A DNA stretch of 64,000 nucleotides from Amoebidium appalachense (GCA_963693365.1 CAVNZM010000002.1:6882001-6946000); one strand, 5' to 3'; numbered from the stretch's first letter, positions 1 through 35,397 are shown. The notes: generated from the sequence alone by a model not told the origin. Program-made: numbers and translations.

Positions 1-283
1 GGTGTGATGAATAATGTCGTGTGGTAAATGTCTTGTGCGAAGGTGCGCGCAGCTGTCAGGAGAAAACGAATGCTATTCGCACAAATTCCTACGCAATAAA
101 AGTTTTCACGTGCGATCCGGATCCGATAGGAATTCGATATCGGCCTGTTTTTGCATATTATCGAACAATGTAAACAAACACCCAAGCTTGTAGGCACTTC
201 AGTTCCCCGTGCAACTGTTTTCTCTCAATTCTGTCACAGTCCCATATTACACCGTCCCCTTCGTTTCTCCGAGGCTCTCAACC

Positions 284-472
284 ATGGCTCCCAAAACTAT
301 TCTCTTTGCCGGCCTTGCCATTACCTGTTTGTCAGGACATGTGAATGCCTTAACTGAGATCTCTGCAACCGCCCACTAATAGCACCCCGACTATCAACAA
401 CGACTCGGGCACCATCAATGGGGCTGTGAAAATGATTGGAAAGAGCAAGTACGACCGCCAATATAAGTGAGC
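284..472 (+). pseudogene. Broken first exon of a small secreted protein
   Basis: An ATG in good context (aaccATGg, 284) opens a 31-codon frame with a signal-peptide-like start (MAPKTILFAGLAITCLSG), which stops at TAA 377-379. A second frame (codons in phase with position 381) continues with NNDSGTINGAVKMIG and ends near 466. The layout (hydrophobic leader, acidic D/N stretch, then G-x-V/I-x-GAV-x-M) matches the exon at 2581-2724 on the other strand. At the position where that copy has the donor CAAT|GTAAGT, this copy reads CAATATAAGT, so the GT donor is lost. One frameshift plus a lost donor suggest a decayed paralogue. No family is recognised. An alternative is a functional short peptide of 31 residues, which is less likely. 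Confidence 0.45.
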
Positions 473-1595
473 CTCGAAGCATAAGCTTTGTCTGATGTTT
501 GCCGTTGTAGCCTTCAAGCTAGGTGCACACCAAACATCAGTGTGCTTGTAATACTTGTGCCTCCCGAGAACCTGTTGGTGCTCACTCGATCGCGATTGTT
601 TTTCAAATCCTCGCCTCCCTTACAGATCAGTAAACAATTTATAACACAATTCGTGCCATTCCCAACCCTCTCCCCCGCCCCCGCCCCCTCTCTCCACCCC
701 GACCCCAAATGATGGATTGTCTTTGTGTGTGTGGTTGTTAACTTCATCATGTTGTCCACCAGGAATGTGAACTTTGCACTCTGTGGCGCATGCTTAGTAA
801 CGTCCCCTCCCCCCTCCCCCCCCCCCCCCCCCCCACACACAAACACACGAACGCTCGCGCGCACGTGTGTGCACTGCCATTACCATCTCTACCACCACGT
901 GCTTAACATTCTTCCCCCCCTCCCTTCCCATCACCCACCCACACACGCATAAGCAACCGTACATGCGCGCACATACACACGCACACACATCAATTCACAC
1001 ACACAAAACAACCGCTACCATATTCACCATCACAGCCCCCCACACATACACATGCATAAACACACACACAAACACACACGCACACACGAACATACGAACT
1101 CTCGCGCGCGCATGTGCGCACACGACCAAAACCGCCATTATCAGTGTCTACCACCACATGCTTACCATTCTCTCCCCCTCCCTTCCCACCACCCACACAC
1201 ACACGCATAAGCACGCGTACATTCGCGCACATACACACGCACACGCAGAAATTCACACACACAAAACCACCACTACCATATTCACCATCGCGGCCTCTAT
1301 TCTCCCCCCCCCCCCCCCTCTCCCTTCCCCCCTCCCCCTTCCCCCCTTCCCCCCCCCCCTCTCCCCCCCCCCCCCCTCCACTCAACCGCCACTCTCGTGA
1401 CTCGACCATCACCAACACCCTTCCTCGGTACCGGAGGCTCCCCCTCGTTGACTTCTACTAACACTACATAAACCACATACACTTTCAAACCTCCCCCTCC
1501 CCCCCCCCCCCCCCCCTCTTCGCGCCTATGTTTCAAAAGACAAAAAAAAACACCACCATTACACATATAACTAACACAATTCTCGCCATCTTGCG

Positions 1596-1637
<42 letters not shown>

Positions 1638-2024
1638 TTCCCCCCCCCCATAAGCCACCCCATCCCACCCCACCCACCGCACCGCACCCCACCCCACCGG
1701 GTCCACACACACACACACACACACGCACACACACACACACACATACACACACCGTGGCACACACACACATTCACACACAAAACTACCCGCACACCAGTCA
1801 CATCAGCACAGTGGAGCGAATACAAGCGGCAGTTCGAGTGCTTTTATGTGAAATTTTTTGAAGTGTTTTCACGAGAGCTATTCAAATAAAAAGGCTCTGT
1901 GTGGGAAGGGGCCCGAGGAACGGGGAGACGGGGGAGAAGGGGGGGGGGGGGGGGGGGAGAAGGAGGAGGCTCAAACAAGGGCGAAATATTCACAAACGAA
2001 CTTTGACATTTCCCTGTTTAATAT

Positions 2025-2065
<41 letters not shown>

Positions 2066-2256
2066 AAAAGACACGGATTTGAGGTGTCCCACACACAAAC
2101 ACACGAAGACAGACCCCCCCCCCCCCCCCCCACACACACGTGCACAAACAAACCGACACACGCACCCACCCACCCACACACACACAAAGTTTAAACGTAA
2201 ACTGCCACGCTTACGAGCACAAACAGATTTACAGACACACAGACACCGACGCAGAC

Positions 2257-2319
<63 letters not shown>

Positions 2320-2580
2320 ACACATAACGCACACATGCATGCACGCAATTGTTCGAGAGTACATGCCTCAGTTCAAGTTGTAAATACGATTGCTACACTG
2401 TGTAACAAGAACACACTCTGCACACCGTATGACACACAAAAAACAATGATACAAGCATAGCCAACGCATACACAAAAGTCTTAAGCACACAGATTTCCAC
2501 AATAAGACATTCCCTATTTATTTGGAAGGAGTTCTAAGGCTGACTCTCACATCATATATATGCAAAACCCCAGCACTTAC
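473..2580. repeat. Low-complexity block: poly-C, (CA)n, C-rich tracts
   Basis: Long C runs (about 815-833, 1301-1380, 1597-1637, 2027-2055), CA-rich stretches (840-1290, 1705-1780, 2260-2330) and a G-rich run near 1938 fill the block. A C-run followed by A-run occurs at 2027-2070. The short frames here encode only Pro, His/Thr or Cys/Val repeats. I see no supportable gene. Later exons of the - strand small secreted gene (first exon 2581-2724) should lie here but cannot be picked out. Confidence 0.8.
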
Positions 2581-2724
2581 ATTGGCGGTCAAACTTGCTG
2601 GTGCAGCCATGTTGACTGCTCCCTTCACTATGCCCGTAGCGTCGTCAAGAACGGGTGCAGCTGTGGCGGTGACTGACAGGCAGCCAAGGGCAAGCCCAGA
2701 ACGCACAAAAATCCTTGTTGCCAT
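2581..2724 (-). CDS. First exon of a small secreted protein gene (unrecognised family)
   Basis: The minus strand reads ATG at 2724-2722 with context taccATGg, then 48 codons starting MATRIFVRSGLALGCLSVTA, a typical cleavable signal peptide, followed by a short region with GIVKGAVNMA. The frame reaches a strong donor (AAT|GTAAGT, exon end 2581, phase 0). Read through the donor, the frame runs only to a stop at 2518. It resembles the broken exon at 284-472 in length, leader and the G-x-V/I-x-GAV-x-M block, so the two are probably paralogues in tail-to-tail orientation. Downstream exons should lie below 2575 but are hidden in repeats. Function unknown; a secreted location is inferred from the leader only. 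Confidence 0.5.
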
Positions 2725-3929
2725 GGTAGCTATTTGGGGGTGAGTGAAAAAGAAAAAAAGCGTGCGTGACTGATGAAGGGTTCGGTCACGGTTTTACGAA
2801 TTCCAGAGTTCCTGGATCCGGAATGCCTTGTGGTGGTACAGGGCACTGAGGCTTGATTGAAGTCACAGTGGCTGTATGACCAGCATGACTACATGCAGAT
2901 TTTCTCCCCCAAAAAGGCTGTAGCCTGTAAGTTACAAACAGGCTTTGTTTTTAGGCTGCATGCAGTGCAGGGTCAGTGTACTTGCAACGGCGTTGTGTTT
3001 CACATATTTGTAGTATGCGGCCCGTCGTCCGGGCCAAAAAAGCGGAATGCGATTTATCGCCGTAAATGGCCATGTTCCTATTGGAGAATAATTGGAAGCC
3101 CTTATTATATTGCTCAGGAATGTAGTTTGTATTGTGAGTGAATCGATGCCATTGGGTTACCGGGCACCAACATGAATACCAACGATTGGTCTTCAAATTC
3201 CGCAAACGAGGCCAGCTCAGAAATCACATGGTCAGCAGCGGACACACTGTCATGACACGCCAGGCTGTGCGGGTGCATATGCATGTGGCACTATACAAAC
3301 CCGGAAATCATCATTGCGCGCTCGGAGCCAATTGCAATAATGTAGGTGTGGATGTACACACAATGTACCAGTGCAAATCTGCCGATGATCTACATATGCA
3401 TGACTGGCACACGCGTGGGTAAAAGATCGTATATACAACGCGGTGCAGGAAGGCTTTGCAGGTGAAACAGGATAAAAGTTTGTAGAAAGTCGAGTTCTAT
3501 CCGGCGGTGCCAAACCCCCCCCCCCCCCCCCCCCGCGGCGCGGGGAGCTCGAGTGTGCTAGGAGGGGGAGCCTGGCCCAAAACGTCCCTCTGATCAGTTA
3601 CAGTTTCACGCCTCTTCTTTATTATTGCAACACTTTCACGCCTCTTTATCATCTTGCAATATTAATTACACATATTGCACTGTGTGTGCCTCCCTTGTAT
3701 AACATCCGATTCTCGTAGAAAACAAGTAACATGCAAGGTACATATGTACGTCAGGCAGAGAGCAATCCTGGACCGCCATTTGGCAGCCATGGCGGCAGCT
3801 AATTAACAATAAATTTATTATTAAATTTTATAATGAAACATGAGTTATTGCATCAGCGTGAGGCATTATTATCGAGACAGCACAATCCATGACACATATG
3901 CATGGGCTGTTCTTTAATAGACTGCATTC
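2725..3929. other. Intergenic, mostly unique sequence, no gene seen
   Basis: This is one of the few stretches with little simple repeat apart from a C-run at 3514-3534. Open frames are short and lack codon bias. The AT-rich segment 3800-3840 contains TTTATT (AATAAA on the - strand), a plausible poly(A) signal for the methyltransferase gene that ends at 3930. Confidence 0.55.
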
Positions 3930-12854
<8,925 letters not shown>

Positions 12855-13173
12855 TCTCCCCCCTCCCTCCACCCGCCCCCCCCTCTTTCCTTTTCTTCTG
12901 TTGTCTGAACTTCTGAGGAGAAGAGGGGGAGGTCGGGTGGCGGGGGACGGGAACCGCGGTAGCACCGGGAGGGGAAGGGGGGGGGGGGGGGGGGGGGGGA
13001 GGGAGGGGGGCTGAGAGGGGGGGGGGGGGGGGGGGATTGGGGGCTGAGAGGGGGGGGGGGGGGGGAGAAGAATGCCGAGTACGAAAGGAAAAAGAACAAA
13101 GGCATTGAAGCAAAAGAGGAAGAGGACGCAAGGAAGGTAGAAAATAGATGGAGGTTGCCTGTCTACAGGCCTT

Positions 13174-13204
<31 letters not shown>

Positions 13205-13401
13205 GACATGAGAAAGAGATGGTATGAGGTGGGGTGAATTCACAAAGCTAACCTAATGAGTAGAACAAAGGAATTCCAACTTTCACAACTGTCCAGGAAA
13301 AGGCGAAACAGGTCAAGGAAAGGGTATCCAGAAACAAAGAGGTTTGGTCCAGTAGAGCTGGGATGGGGAGTTAGGGAGGGCAAGCAAGGACGGAGAAAGT
13401 G
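12855..13401. other. Region upstream of the methyltransferase gene, no gene seen
   Basis: Contains G-runs (about 12977-12999, 13018-13034, 13051-13065) and a T-run then G-run at 13171-13205. The methyltransferase promoter should lie here or just beyond, but I cannot point to a TATA box. Confidence 0.5.
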
Positions 13402-14510
13402 TCGGGGCCGAGGGAAGAGGGGGGAGGGGAGTTTGGGGGGAGGCGGGGAGAGGAAGGGGATGGGGGAGGGGAGGGGGGGGGGGGGGGGGGGATAAAAGGG
13501 AAGAGGAGTCTGGGAACGTGCTTTTAATGTGTGTGTGGGCAGTAAATGGGAAACAGCGCAAAACCGGGCAACGGAGTGGTAAAGGAATGAGAAGAAAGAC
13601 GCAGCAGAAACTATTTAAGAATGGAGGGCATGTGGAGATCAGCATGAGAACGGTAACATGGGACAGAAAAACTATTTCAAAGAACGAGCCGGATGGAGTG
13701 AGTAGATAAGGGACAGATGTGGAGGGGGTGGGTGGGGGGGGGGGGGGGGGGGGGGGGGGGAAGGGAAAGGGGAAGAGTGAGGTTGGGGGGGGCTGGGGGG
13801 CGTTGGGGGGGGGGGGGGGGGGGGTAGGATCAAGCTGATCCCCACAGCGAAAAGAAAAGAGGCCTCACGCACCTACACAAGCCTTTCCTTATTTTCTATT
13901 TTCACACCTTCCAACACTGCTGCTTCCAGAAAACACACGCGGCAAGAGTGTACATACACGCATGCACACGGACTGCACACGCACCCACACCCACCTTCGC
14001 CCGGGGGGTCAAAGTTCAGTGGGGGCATAGCGGGACCAGGCAGCGCCAACATGATGGGCGGGGGGGTAGCCATGCTTACGTTGGGTGTCTAGCATATAAA
14101 CGGGTAGCTGTGACGTTCCAAACTATGTCTTTTGCGTGCGTGTCTCATAGTCATCGGATCATCAAACGTTGAACTTCTTGATGTGGCAGATCTATTTGGA
14201 AAGTATTGCCCAATCATATTTTACAGATCAGGAGCACCAATCACCTTCCGCCATGGTCACTTGTGTGCAAGTTGCCACTTTCCGCGGGAGGTTCCGAACT
14301 CCCTGGTTCCCCATCCCTTCTGGCCTGAACCAGGCGACATGCACATATCCCCCAAAAATAAAAAAGCACGAAAAGTTTCTGTATACGTATTATTCTGTTA
14401 AAAGAGCGCTCTGGTGTCTGGTGATTCTGAACTTCTTTTTATGAGTAAATCCGCCGTGACCCAGCCGCTCCGCGAATAAGACCGCGATCTCGGGAAGAAT
14501 TTGGAGATTT
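13402..14510. repeat. Segmental duplication, copy 1
   Basis: Matches 15567-16700 over about 1.1 kb at high identity with small indels. Copy 2 carries about 36 extra bases after 16139, and copy 1 has a few extra bases near 13643. The right part contains GCAGATCTATTTGG followed by CCCAATCA and another CCAATCA, which resembles promoter sequence of the intronless genes. In copy 2 this promoter-like part is directly upstream of the Old Yellow Enzyme; here it is followed instead by an EHD-gene fragment. Confidence 0.85.
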
Positions 14511-15245
14511 AGTGACCGTCCCGTAGGCAGAGGCTAGCTCCCAGGCTCTCAGACTGTGAGAGCTGTGTGTTCCCCCCAACACACACACAAACACCCTCCC
14601 TTCAATGCTTATTCGTGCATAAAAATCACACACCAGGTATGGCTGCTAAACTGAACCTCGAGCATACATTTTGGCTTCTAGTGGCCCCCTCGAAGATGCC
14701 CTGTAGTGTATGAACCTAGTGAGGCTGACTGGTACATACACCCCTACGCCTTTCTTTTTCCTGGTCCACTTAGCATATATGGACAATCACGTCCAGACAC
14801 CTATAGGGTACATGCACACACACACCAAGGCAACAACAATCAAATACACACAGAACGTATAGGCACTGTTGTGTCCGCATGAAAACACACAGGCACACAG
14901 GCACACAGACGTGCATGCGCACCTACTGGTACAGACACATACACAGTCACACGGACACACACACGTGTACACATGAAAGCTTGCATATCCATACACTCTC
15001 GCGGGCACCACAAACATTTGCACAAAAATACAAACTCCCTCACCTTTGCACAACCAAAAACTTAACCATGGGAACACATGTGTACGCACTCATAGTTGCA
15101 CACCTGCTAAGCACCAACCAAGCAAGCAACTCTACACTATATGGCATACAACCCCCACAACTCACTCCACTCCATAACTTTCCCTTAGGAAAAAATCCGC
15201 CCGGTGGAGGAGCGATACAACTTTGGGGAATTCCACTCACCCCCC
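14511..15245 (+). pseudogene. Truncated copy of the EHD gene 5' region lacking exon 1
   Basis: Bases 14511-14571 match the EHD upstream segment 19146-19206. Bases 14572-15245 match EHD intron 1 and the start of exon 2 (20048-20698), including the acceptor CCCTTAG and the codons for EKIRPVEERYNFGEFHS. The intervening EHD exon 1 (19424-19531) is absent, and the match stops inside exon 2 before the P-loop, so no EHD protein can be made. This is a partial duplication fused to the C-rich block that follows. Identity is high, so the event looks recent, although a misassembly cannot be excluded. Confidence 0.8.
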
Positions 15246-15252
15246 CATACCA

Positions 15253-15290
<38 letters not shown>

Positions 15291-15558
15291 CCACCACCAC
15301 CCTTACCCCCACCCCAACCCCCAGCACCCACACCCCATCCCCCCCTCCCCACCACGACCACTACGACCACCATCATACTACTCCCCTCCCCCCACCCCCT
15401 TCCCCCCCTCCCCCCACCCTTCATCCTTAGCCACGCCAGGCCCACCGCCCTTAATCCCAGCCCCCCCACCCCCTCAACTCCTAACACACACACGCACACA
15501 CCACCACCACCACAACCACCGCAACCACCACCACCATTCTCCAGCCCCCCTCACTCCC
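15240..15558 (+). repeat. Copy of the C-rich block at 11525-11812
   Basis: Same CCC/CCA composition and the same non-repeat landmark (CACCAGGCCCACCGCCCTTA) as 11525-11812. It joins the EHD fragment on its left and segmental duplication copy 2 on its right. Confidence 0.8.
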
Positions 15559-15566
15559 ACCCGACC

Positions 15567-15875
15567 GGCGGGGCCGAGGGAAGAGGGGGGGAGGGGAGTT
15601 TGGGGGGAGGCGGGGAGAGGGGAAGGGGAGGGGGGGGGGGGGGGGTAAAAGGGAAGAGGAGTCTGGGAACGTGCTTTTAGTGTGTGTGTGTGGGCAGTAA
15701 ATGGGAAACAGCGCAAAACCGGGCAACGGAGTGGTAAAGGAATGAGAAGAAAGACGCAGCAGAAACTATTTAAGAATGGAGGGCATGTGGAGATCAGGGT
15801 AACATGGGACAGAAAAACTATTTCAAAGAACGAGCCGGATGGAGTGAGTAGATAAGGGACAGATGTGGATGGGGT

Positions 15876-15927
<52 letters not shown>

Positions 15928-16700
15928 GGGAAAGGGGAAGAGTGAGGTTGGGGGGGGCTGGGGGGGGCGTTGGGGGGGGGGGGGGGGGTAGGATCAAGCT
16001 GATCCCCACAGCGAAAAGAAAAGAGGCCTCAAGCACCTACACAAGCCTTTCCTTATTTTCTATTTTCACACCTTCCAACACTGCTGCTTCCAGAAAACAC
16101 ACGCGGCAAGAGTGTACATACACGCATGCACATGGACTGCCGGACATGCATCGCTTCAACAACTTGTTCGGGCATGCACACGCACCCACACCCACCTTCG
16201 CCCGGGGGGTCAAAGTTCAGTGGGGGCATAGCGGGACCAGGCAGCGCCAACATGATGGGCGGGGGGGCAGCCATGCTTACGTTGGGTGTCTAGCATACAA
16301 ACGGGTAGCTGTGACGTTCCAAACTATGTCCTCTGCGTGCGTGTCTCAACGGATCATCAAACGTTGAACTTCTTGATGTGGCAGATCTATTTGGAAGTAT
16401 TGCCCAATCATATTTTACAGATCAGGAGCACCAATCACCTTCCGCCATGGTCACTTGCAAGTTGCCACTTTCCGCGGGAGGTTCCGAATCCCTGGTTCCC
16501 CATCCCTTCTGGCCTGAACCAGGCGACATGCACATATCCCCCAAAAATAAAAAAGCACGAAACGTTTCTGTATACGTATTATTCTGTTGATAGAGCGCAT
16601 TGGTGTCTGGTGATTCTGAACTTCTTCTTATGAGTAAATCCGCCGTGACCCAGCCGCTCCACGTATAAGACCGCGATCTCGGGAAGAATTTGGAGATTTA
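15567..16700. repeat. Segmental duplication, copy 2
   Basis: Second copy of 13402-14510. Homology ends at 16700, where the sequence runs into the promoter of the Old Yellow Enzyme. It includes a G-run at about 15879-15926, longer than in copy 1. Confidence 0.85.
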
Positions 16701-16715
16701 GAACCTCCACTTCCG

Positions 16716-16795
16716 ATTGGCTTTGAAACATGCGATCTTCCGATGTATACAGGGCTATTTTGATTGGTTGATCGTTATCATGAACAGTATATAAA
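16716..16795 (+). promoter_or_regulatory. Core promoter of the Old Yellow Enzyme gene
   Basis: TATATAAA at 16788-16795 lies 120 bp before the ATG. Two inverted CCAAT boxes (ATTGG at 16716-16720 and TGATTGG at 16761-16767) lie 20-70 bp further upstream. Further CCAATCA boxes occur in the duplicated segment at about 16405-16440. Confidence 0.65.
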
Positions 16796-16914
16796 CGGAC
16801 CCACCTGGGTGCTTTCATCCATTCGACTTCCGACAAACACAGAAATCACTTTCAAACAGTGACACAATCAGCTGACACAATTAACACTCAAAAACCCCGT
16901 ATATTTACCAGAAA

Positions 16915-18092
16915 ATGGCCACTCCCAAGCTTTTCACCCCGCTGAAAGTCGGTCGCTATCACCTTCAACATCGTGTTGTGATGGCACCGCTTACCCGCAT
17001 TCGTGCCCAACCCGACGGAGTCCCCACCCCCCTTATGGCCGAATACTACAGCCAGCGTTCCTCTCAGGGCGGTCTTATCGTCGCAGAGGCAGCACAAATC
17101 AGCCAGGAAGGGCAGGGAATGTACAACACACCTGGCATCTACACACAAGAGCATGTAGAAGGGTGGAAACCCATCACCGATGCTGTGCACAAGAAGGGCG
17201 GTGTGATCTTTCTGCAGTTGTGGCACATGGGCCGTCAGTCACACTCCACCTTTCAACCAAACGGTGGCCTCCCCGTCGCCCCTTCCGCTGTTCCCATCAA
17301 GGCAACCAGTCGCGGATATACCAAGTCGGGTGAGCGTGTGCCCTACGAAAAACCACGTGCACTCGAAACCAGCGAGATTCCACGTATCGTCGCAGACTAT
17401 GCACACGCGGCACGTATGGCCATGGAAGCAGGGTTTGACGGCGTGGAGATTCATGGGGCAAACAGCTACCTCATCGACCAGTTTCTTCACGACAGCACCA
17501 ACGAACGTACGGACCAGTACGGGGGCTCCATCTCCAACCGCGTGCGCTTTCTTCTCGAAGTGACCGAGGCGGTGGTGGGTGTGTGTGGTTCCGACCGAGT
17601 GGGCCTGCGTCTCTCCCCGCCTGTATTCCTCGACGATAGCAACAAAGATGCCCTTTTCACGCACGCAATCAAAGAAGTCAACAGGTTCAACCTCGCTTAT
17701 CTTCATCTTGTTGACCCTATGGGGTACGCAAGGTTCGGCCTTCTCCCCCCGAACCGGTTCGTCATTTGACAGCAGGTTTTTTCCGCCCATTTTACGACGG
17801 GGTGATTATTGAGTGTGGTGGTATTGACAGGCAGCAGGGCATTGAGTTGGTTGATCGAGGTGATTCTGACGCCATTGCTTATGGTGTGCCTTTCATGTCT
17901 AACCCGGACCTGCCCTACCGTTTGATCCATGATCTACCTCTTGCACCCCCGGCCCACCCGTCTACATACTATGGGGTGGGAGCAAAGTACTACAGCGACT
18001 ATCCGTCTTATTTGCAGCTGAAGGGTGCTGATGAAGGAAAGGAGCAGGCCGGGGTGAAGGACAACGGGACAACAACTGCTACGGCTGCATGA
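16915..18092 (+). CDS. Old Yellow Enzyme / 12-oxophytodienoate reductase-like flavoprotein, one-base frameshift
   Basis: A single-exon, FMN-dependent ene-reductase of the OYE family (NADPH-dependent reduction of activated C=C bonds). Seen: VVMAPLTRIRA near the N-terminus, QLWHMGRQSH, the substrate-binding HGANSYLIDQF (H-x-x-N pair), QYGGSISNR, and the C-terminal IIECGGIDRQQG and YGVPFMSNPDLPYRL. The start is ATG 16915 in context gaaaATGg downstream of a TATA box. The frame is interrupted at 17742-17751, where a run of six C is followed by a shifted frame. The first frame ends at TGA 17767-17769, while the phase starting at 17742 continues as EPVRHLTAGFFRPF to TGA 18090-18092. One additional C would give an uninterrupted frame of about 392 aa, the normal family length. 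Sequencing error and recent inactivation are both possible. AATAAA at about 18394 may be the poly(A) signal. Confidence 0.9.
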
Positions 18093-18678
18093 AGTTTTTA
18101 TTATTATTATTTTTATTAGTGACACAATTAAGTGTGAATTTGTGAACTATATAGTTTATAAGTGAAAATTATGAGTATGAGTTTGCTTTTTTGATTTGTA
18201 CATTGCATCTTGTGTCGCTATTGTTGTAGTCCGTATTTTTTTATGGCAACCCGTTTGCTATAGCCCGTATTAAAGTTTGTTTTCGGAAGGTGTATTTTTT
18301 GGTTTTGTGATAGTATTCGGTAACCATCGGCTGGTTAACGTTGTAAATAATAGTCGCCTCTGTGAGGTGAGTTGTAGAATTAAAAGATGTCGAGAATAAA
18401 CAAAAACTCAACTAAAATTCAGCACGGAAACTGGGTCCGATTGAGTCGCAATTATTCAGGCAACAGTGTGAATGCTCGAATTTGATGACAGTGTGCCGAT
18501 GATGTGTGCACACAACCCACATATCGCATAACTGGCCCATCTCACGATTTCCAAAATGTAATGTGCAAGTGTGTACTCAGCATCGATATGGGCTCACCAC
18601 ACGCATCATTGACAAGCACGGGACAGTGTTTTGTGTGTGTGCATCACGGTGTCCTGCACAAACTTTTTTTTTTTTTTT

Positions 18679-18724
<46 letters not shown>

Positions 18725-19423
18725 GGGGAAAGGGGGGAGGGGGTTGGACGTGGGGCGGGGAGGGGGTGGAGAGAAGAGGGGGGGAGGGGGGGGGGGGGGG
18801 GGGAGAGGCCGGGGGGTTGCCTTCCGTGCAGGGTGAAACGCCATGTGTAACACCATAGCGACGTACAAGGTATGTCAGAAGCGAGGGCTTAAGGCCACAT
18901 GAAGCCTTTTGTCGAGGGATGGTGGAAACGCATACATTATTAGCCGGCGTAAGGAGTGTCGTTGACAGCCTGGGTTCTGGCCGCCACCCAAGTTATTAGT
19001 TGAAAAAGCACTAAAAATACCTTCCATAAAAGGCAACTGTTTTGCTTTCTGTTGCCAAGGGTGTTGATTGGACCGCCCCAGCCAATCAATCGCCCTGTCC
19101 ATTTTCAAATTTTCAGAGTCCCTCTCAGCTGCAGACAGACTTCAGTGACCGTCCCCAGTAGGCAGAGGCTGGCTCCCAGGCTCTGAGACTGTGAGAGCTG
19201 TGTGTGTTGAAATCTTCTCAGGCTCCTATCGAATTGGACCCGACTTTTAGCTTACGTACTTACCCCCCACACACACCTCTGCTAGCATATATAGGCCCAT
19301 TAAGGCACACAGCCTTTTAACCGCAAGGCTATCAACTCCCCATCCTGATCCCCAATTAGCCGCATTTCACCACCACCCCACTCCAAGTTCAACCACAGGC
19401 CAACTTGAAAAACAGAGAAAAAA
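18093..19423. other. Intergenic and EHD upstream region
   Basis: AT-rich OYE 3' flank to about 18500, then a striking T-run (about 18664-18688) joined to a G-run (to 18723) and G-rich purine sequence to 18815. Bases 19146-19206 were copied to 14511-14571. No CDS is seen; the EHD 5' UTR and promoter should lie between 19150 and 19423. TAGCATATATAGGCCC at about 19284 could supply a TATA element. Confidence 0.55.
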
Positions 19424-34040
<14,617 letters not shown>

Positions 34041-35118
34041 GTAGGTGTGGTGTGGTGTATGCACGTGCTTTGTGTGATGCATGCACGTGTCGTGTGTTCC
34101 GTTAGTATTAGATGCACGTGTCTTGTGGTATGCATTCATACACGTCAAGTGTGTCGTGATTCATTGACTTGTTCTGTGTGATATGCACTCTATGTCTTTG
34201 TGTCGGATACGCTGTAGTGTTTTCTAATATTCATGCATTCACGTGCCTTGTAATATTCGTTTACGTGTCTTGTGTGGTGCATTCACGGCTCTTTTGTAGC
34301 ACACTCATATACGTCCGCATCCTATGTGATGCATTCATGTGGGCATGTTGACACAATGTGTTTGTGCTTGCTATTGTGGGATCAAGGAGGCATGCATAAA
34401 CTTGACCAAAGAAATTTTGTTAGGGAAGGTTGCTTTTGTTAACATTTGGCATGTATGAATTTTAACAATGCAAGAAATGAAGGGGCAAAGTTCAACGTAG
34501 GATGATATATAGCTTTAGTAATGACTGTCCTGGCTTTACGATTGTTTTCTTAGTTCGGGTCGTTATCATATACATATTAAAAGTCTTTGGCTGTTGTAGC
34601 ACAAGTGCAGATACGAAAGGGTGTGTTTGACATTATTACTCATTTGGTTCGAATGTATTGTCCGATAGGTCTATCTGTGTCGACGCCCTCCCATCATGTA
34701 TTTGGAACATGTATTTGGAATGATTTACCACTTGCCCATACCAGTACAGTCGGGGACATGCCATGTAAACTTGCCGTGCGGTTTCGTTGTGGACTTGTGG
34801 TTTAACTTGTGAAAAGGAGAAGATGTCCAGTTTGTACATAATTTGAAGCAAATGTGTTGCTAATAAACTGAGTGACGACCAGCTACAAGTGCTGAGCTAC
34901 TGAGCACCGCGGTCGGTGCACGTCATATGCATGACACGTCCAATAAAAGCTAGTTTAGTAAGGTCTGTGCAGTGGCACAGTGTGCACGTGGCCGCCCCAT
35001 GTTCGAAATTAATTGACCTGCACTTCGAGTGCCGGTATGTGAAACTCCCCTTCCCCCCCACCGTGACAAACACACACGCGGGAACAAAAAAGTGCACAGA
35101 GACACACCTACGCACGCA

Positions 35119-35165
<47 letters not shown>

Positions 35166-35311
35166 ACGAAGTATTTGCATGTGCGTGTACACACCCGTCC
35201 CAGTCATGATAGGGATACGCACATATGCATATGCCGCAACAACAAGCTCGACCCACATAATCAAGTCACCCCCGGATCCCGGCCAGGCCGGCCCCCGGTT
35301 CTCCCCCCCCC

Positions 35312-35350
<39 letters not shown>

Positions 35351-35390
35351 TTATAATTCCCCCAGAGCTGTTTTGTGTTATTTAGTCGAT
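34041..35390. other. EHD 3' flank: decayed ATGCA/CACGTG-rich array, then repeats
   Basis: From 34060 to 34350 variants of TGATGCATGCACGTGTCTTG recur irregularly, suggesting an old minisatellite. AATAAA at about 34863 is a candidate poly(A) signal. (CA)n at 35122-35160 and a C-run at 35312-35349 follow. No further CDS is seen. Confidence 0.5.
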
Positions 35391-35397
35391 TATGCTT

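Noticed and set aside
17742-17769. Programmed ribosomal frameshifting in the Old Yellow Enzyme
   Set aside because: No slippery heptamer plus structure typical of known sites, and the family never uses recoding. A homopolymer length error or mutation is simpler.
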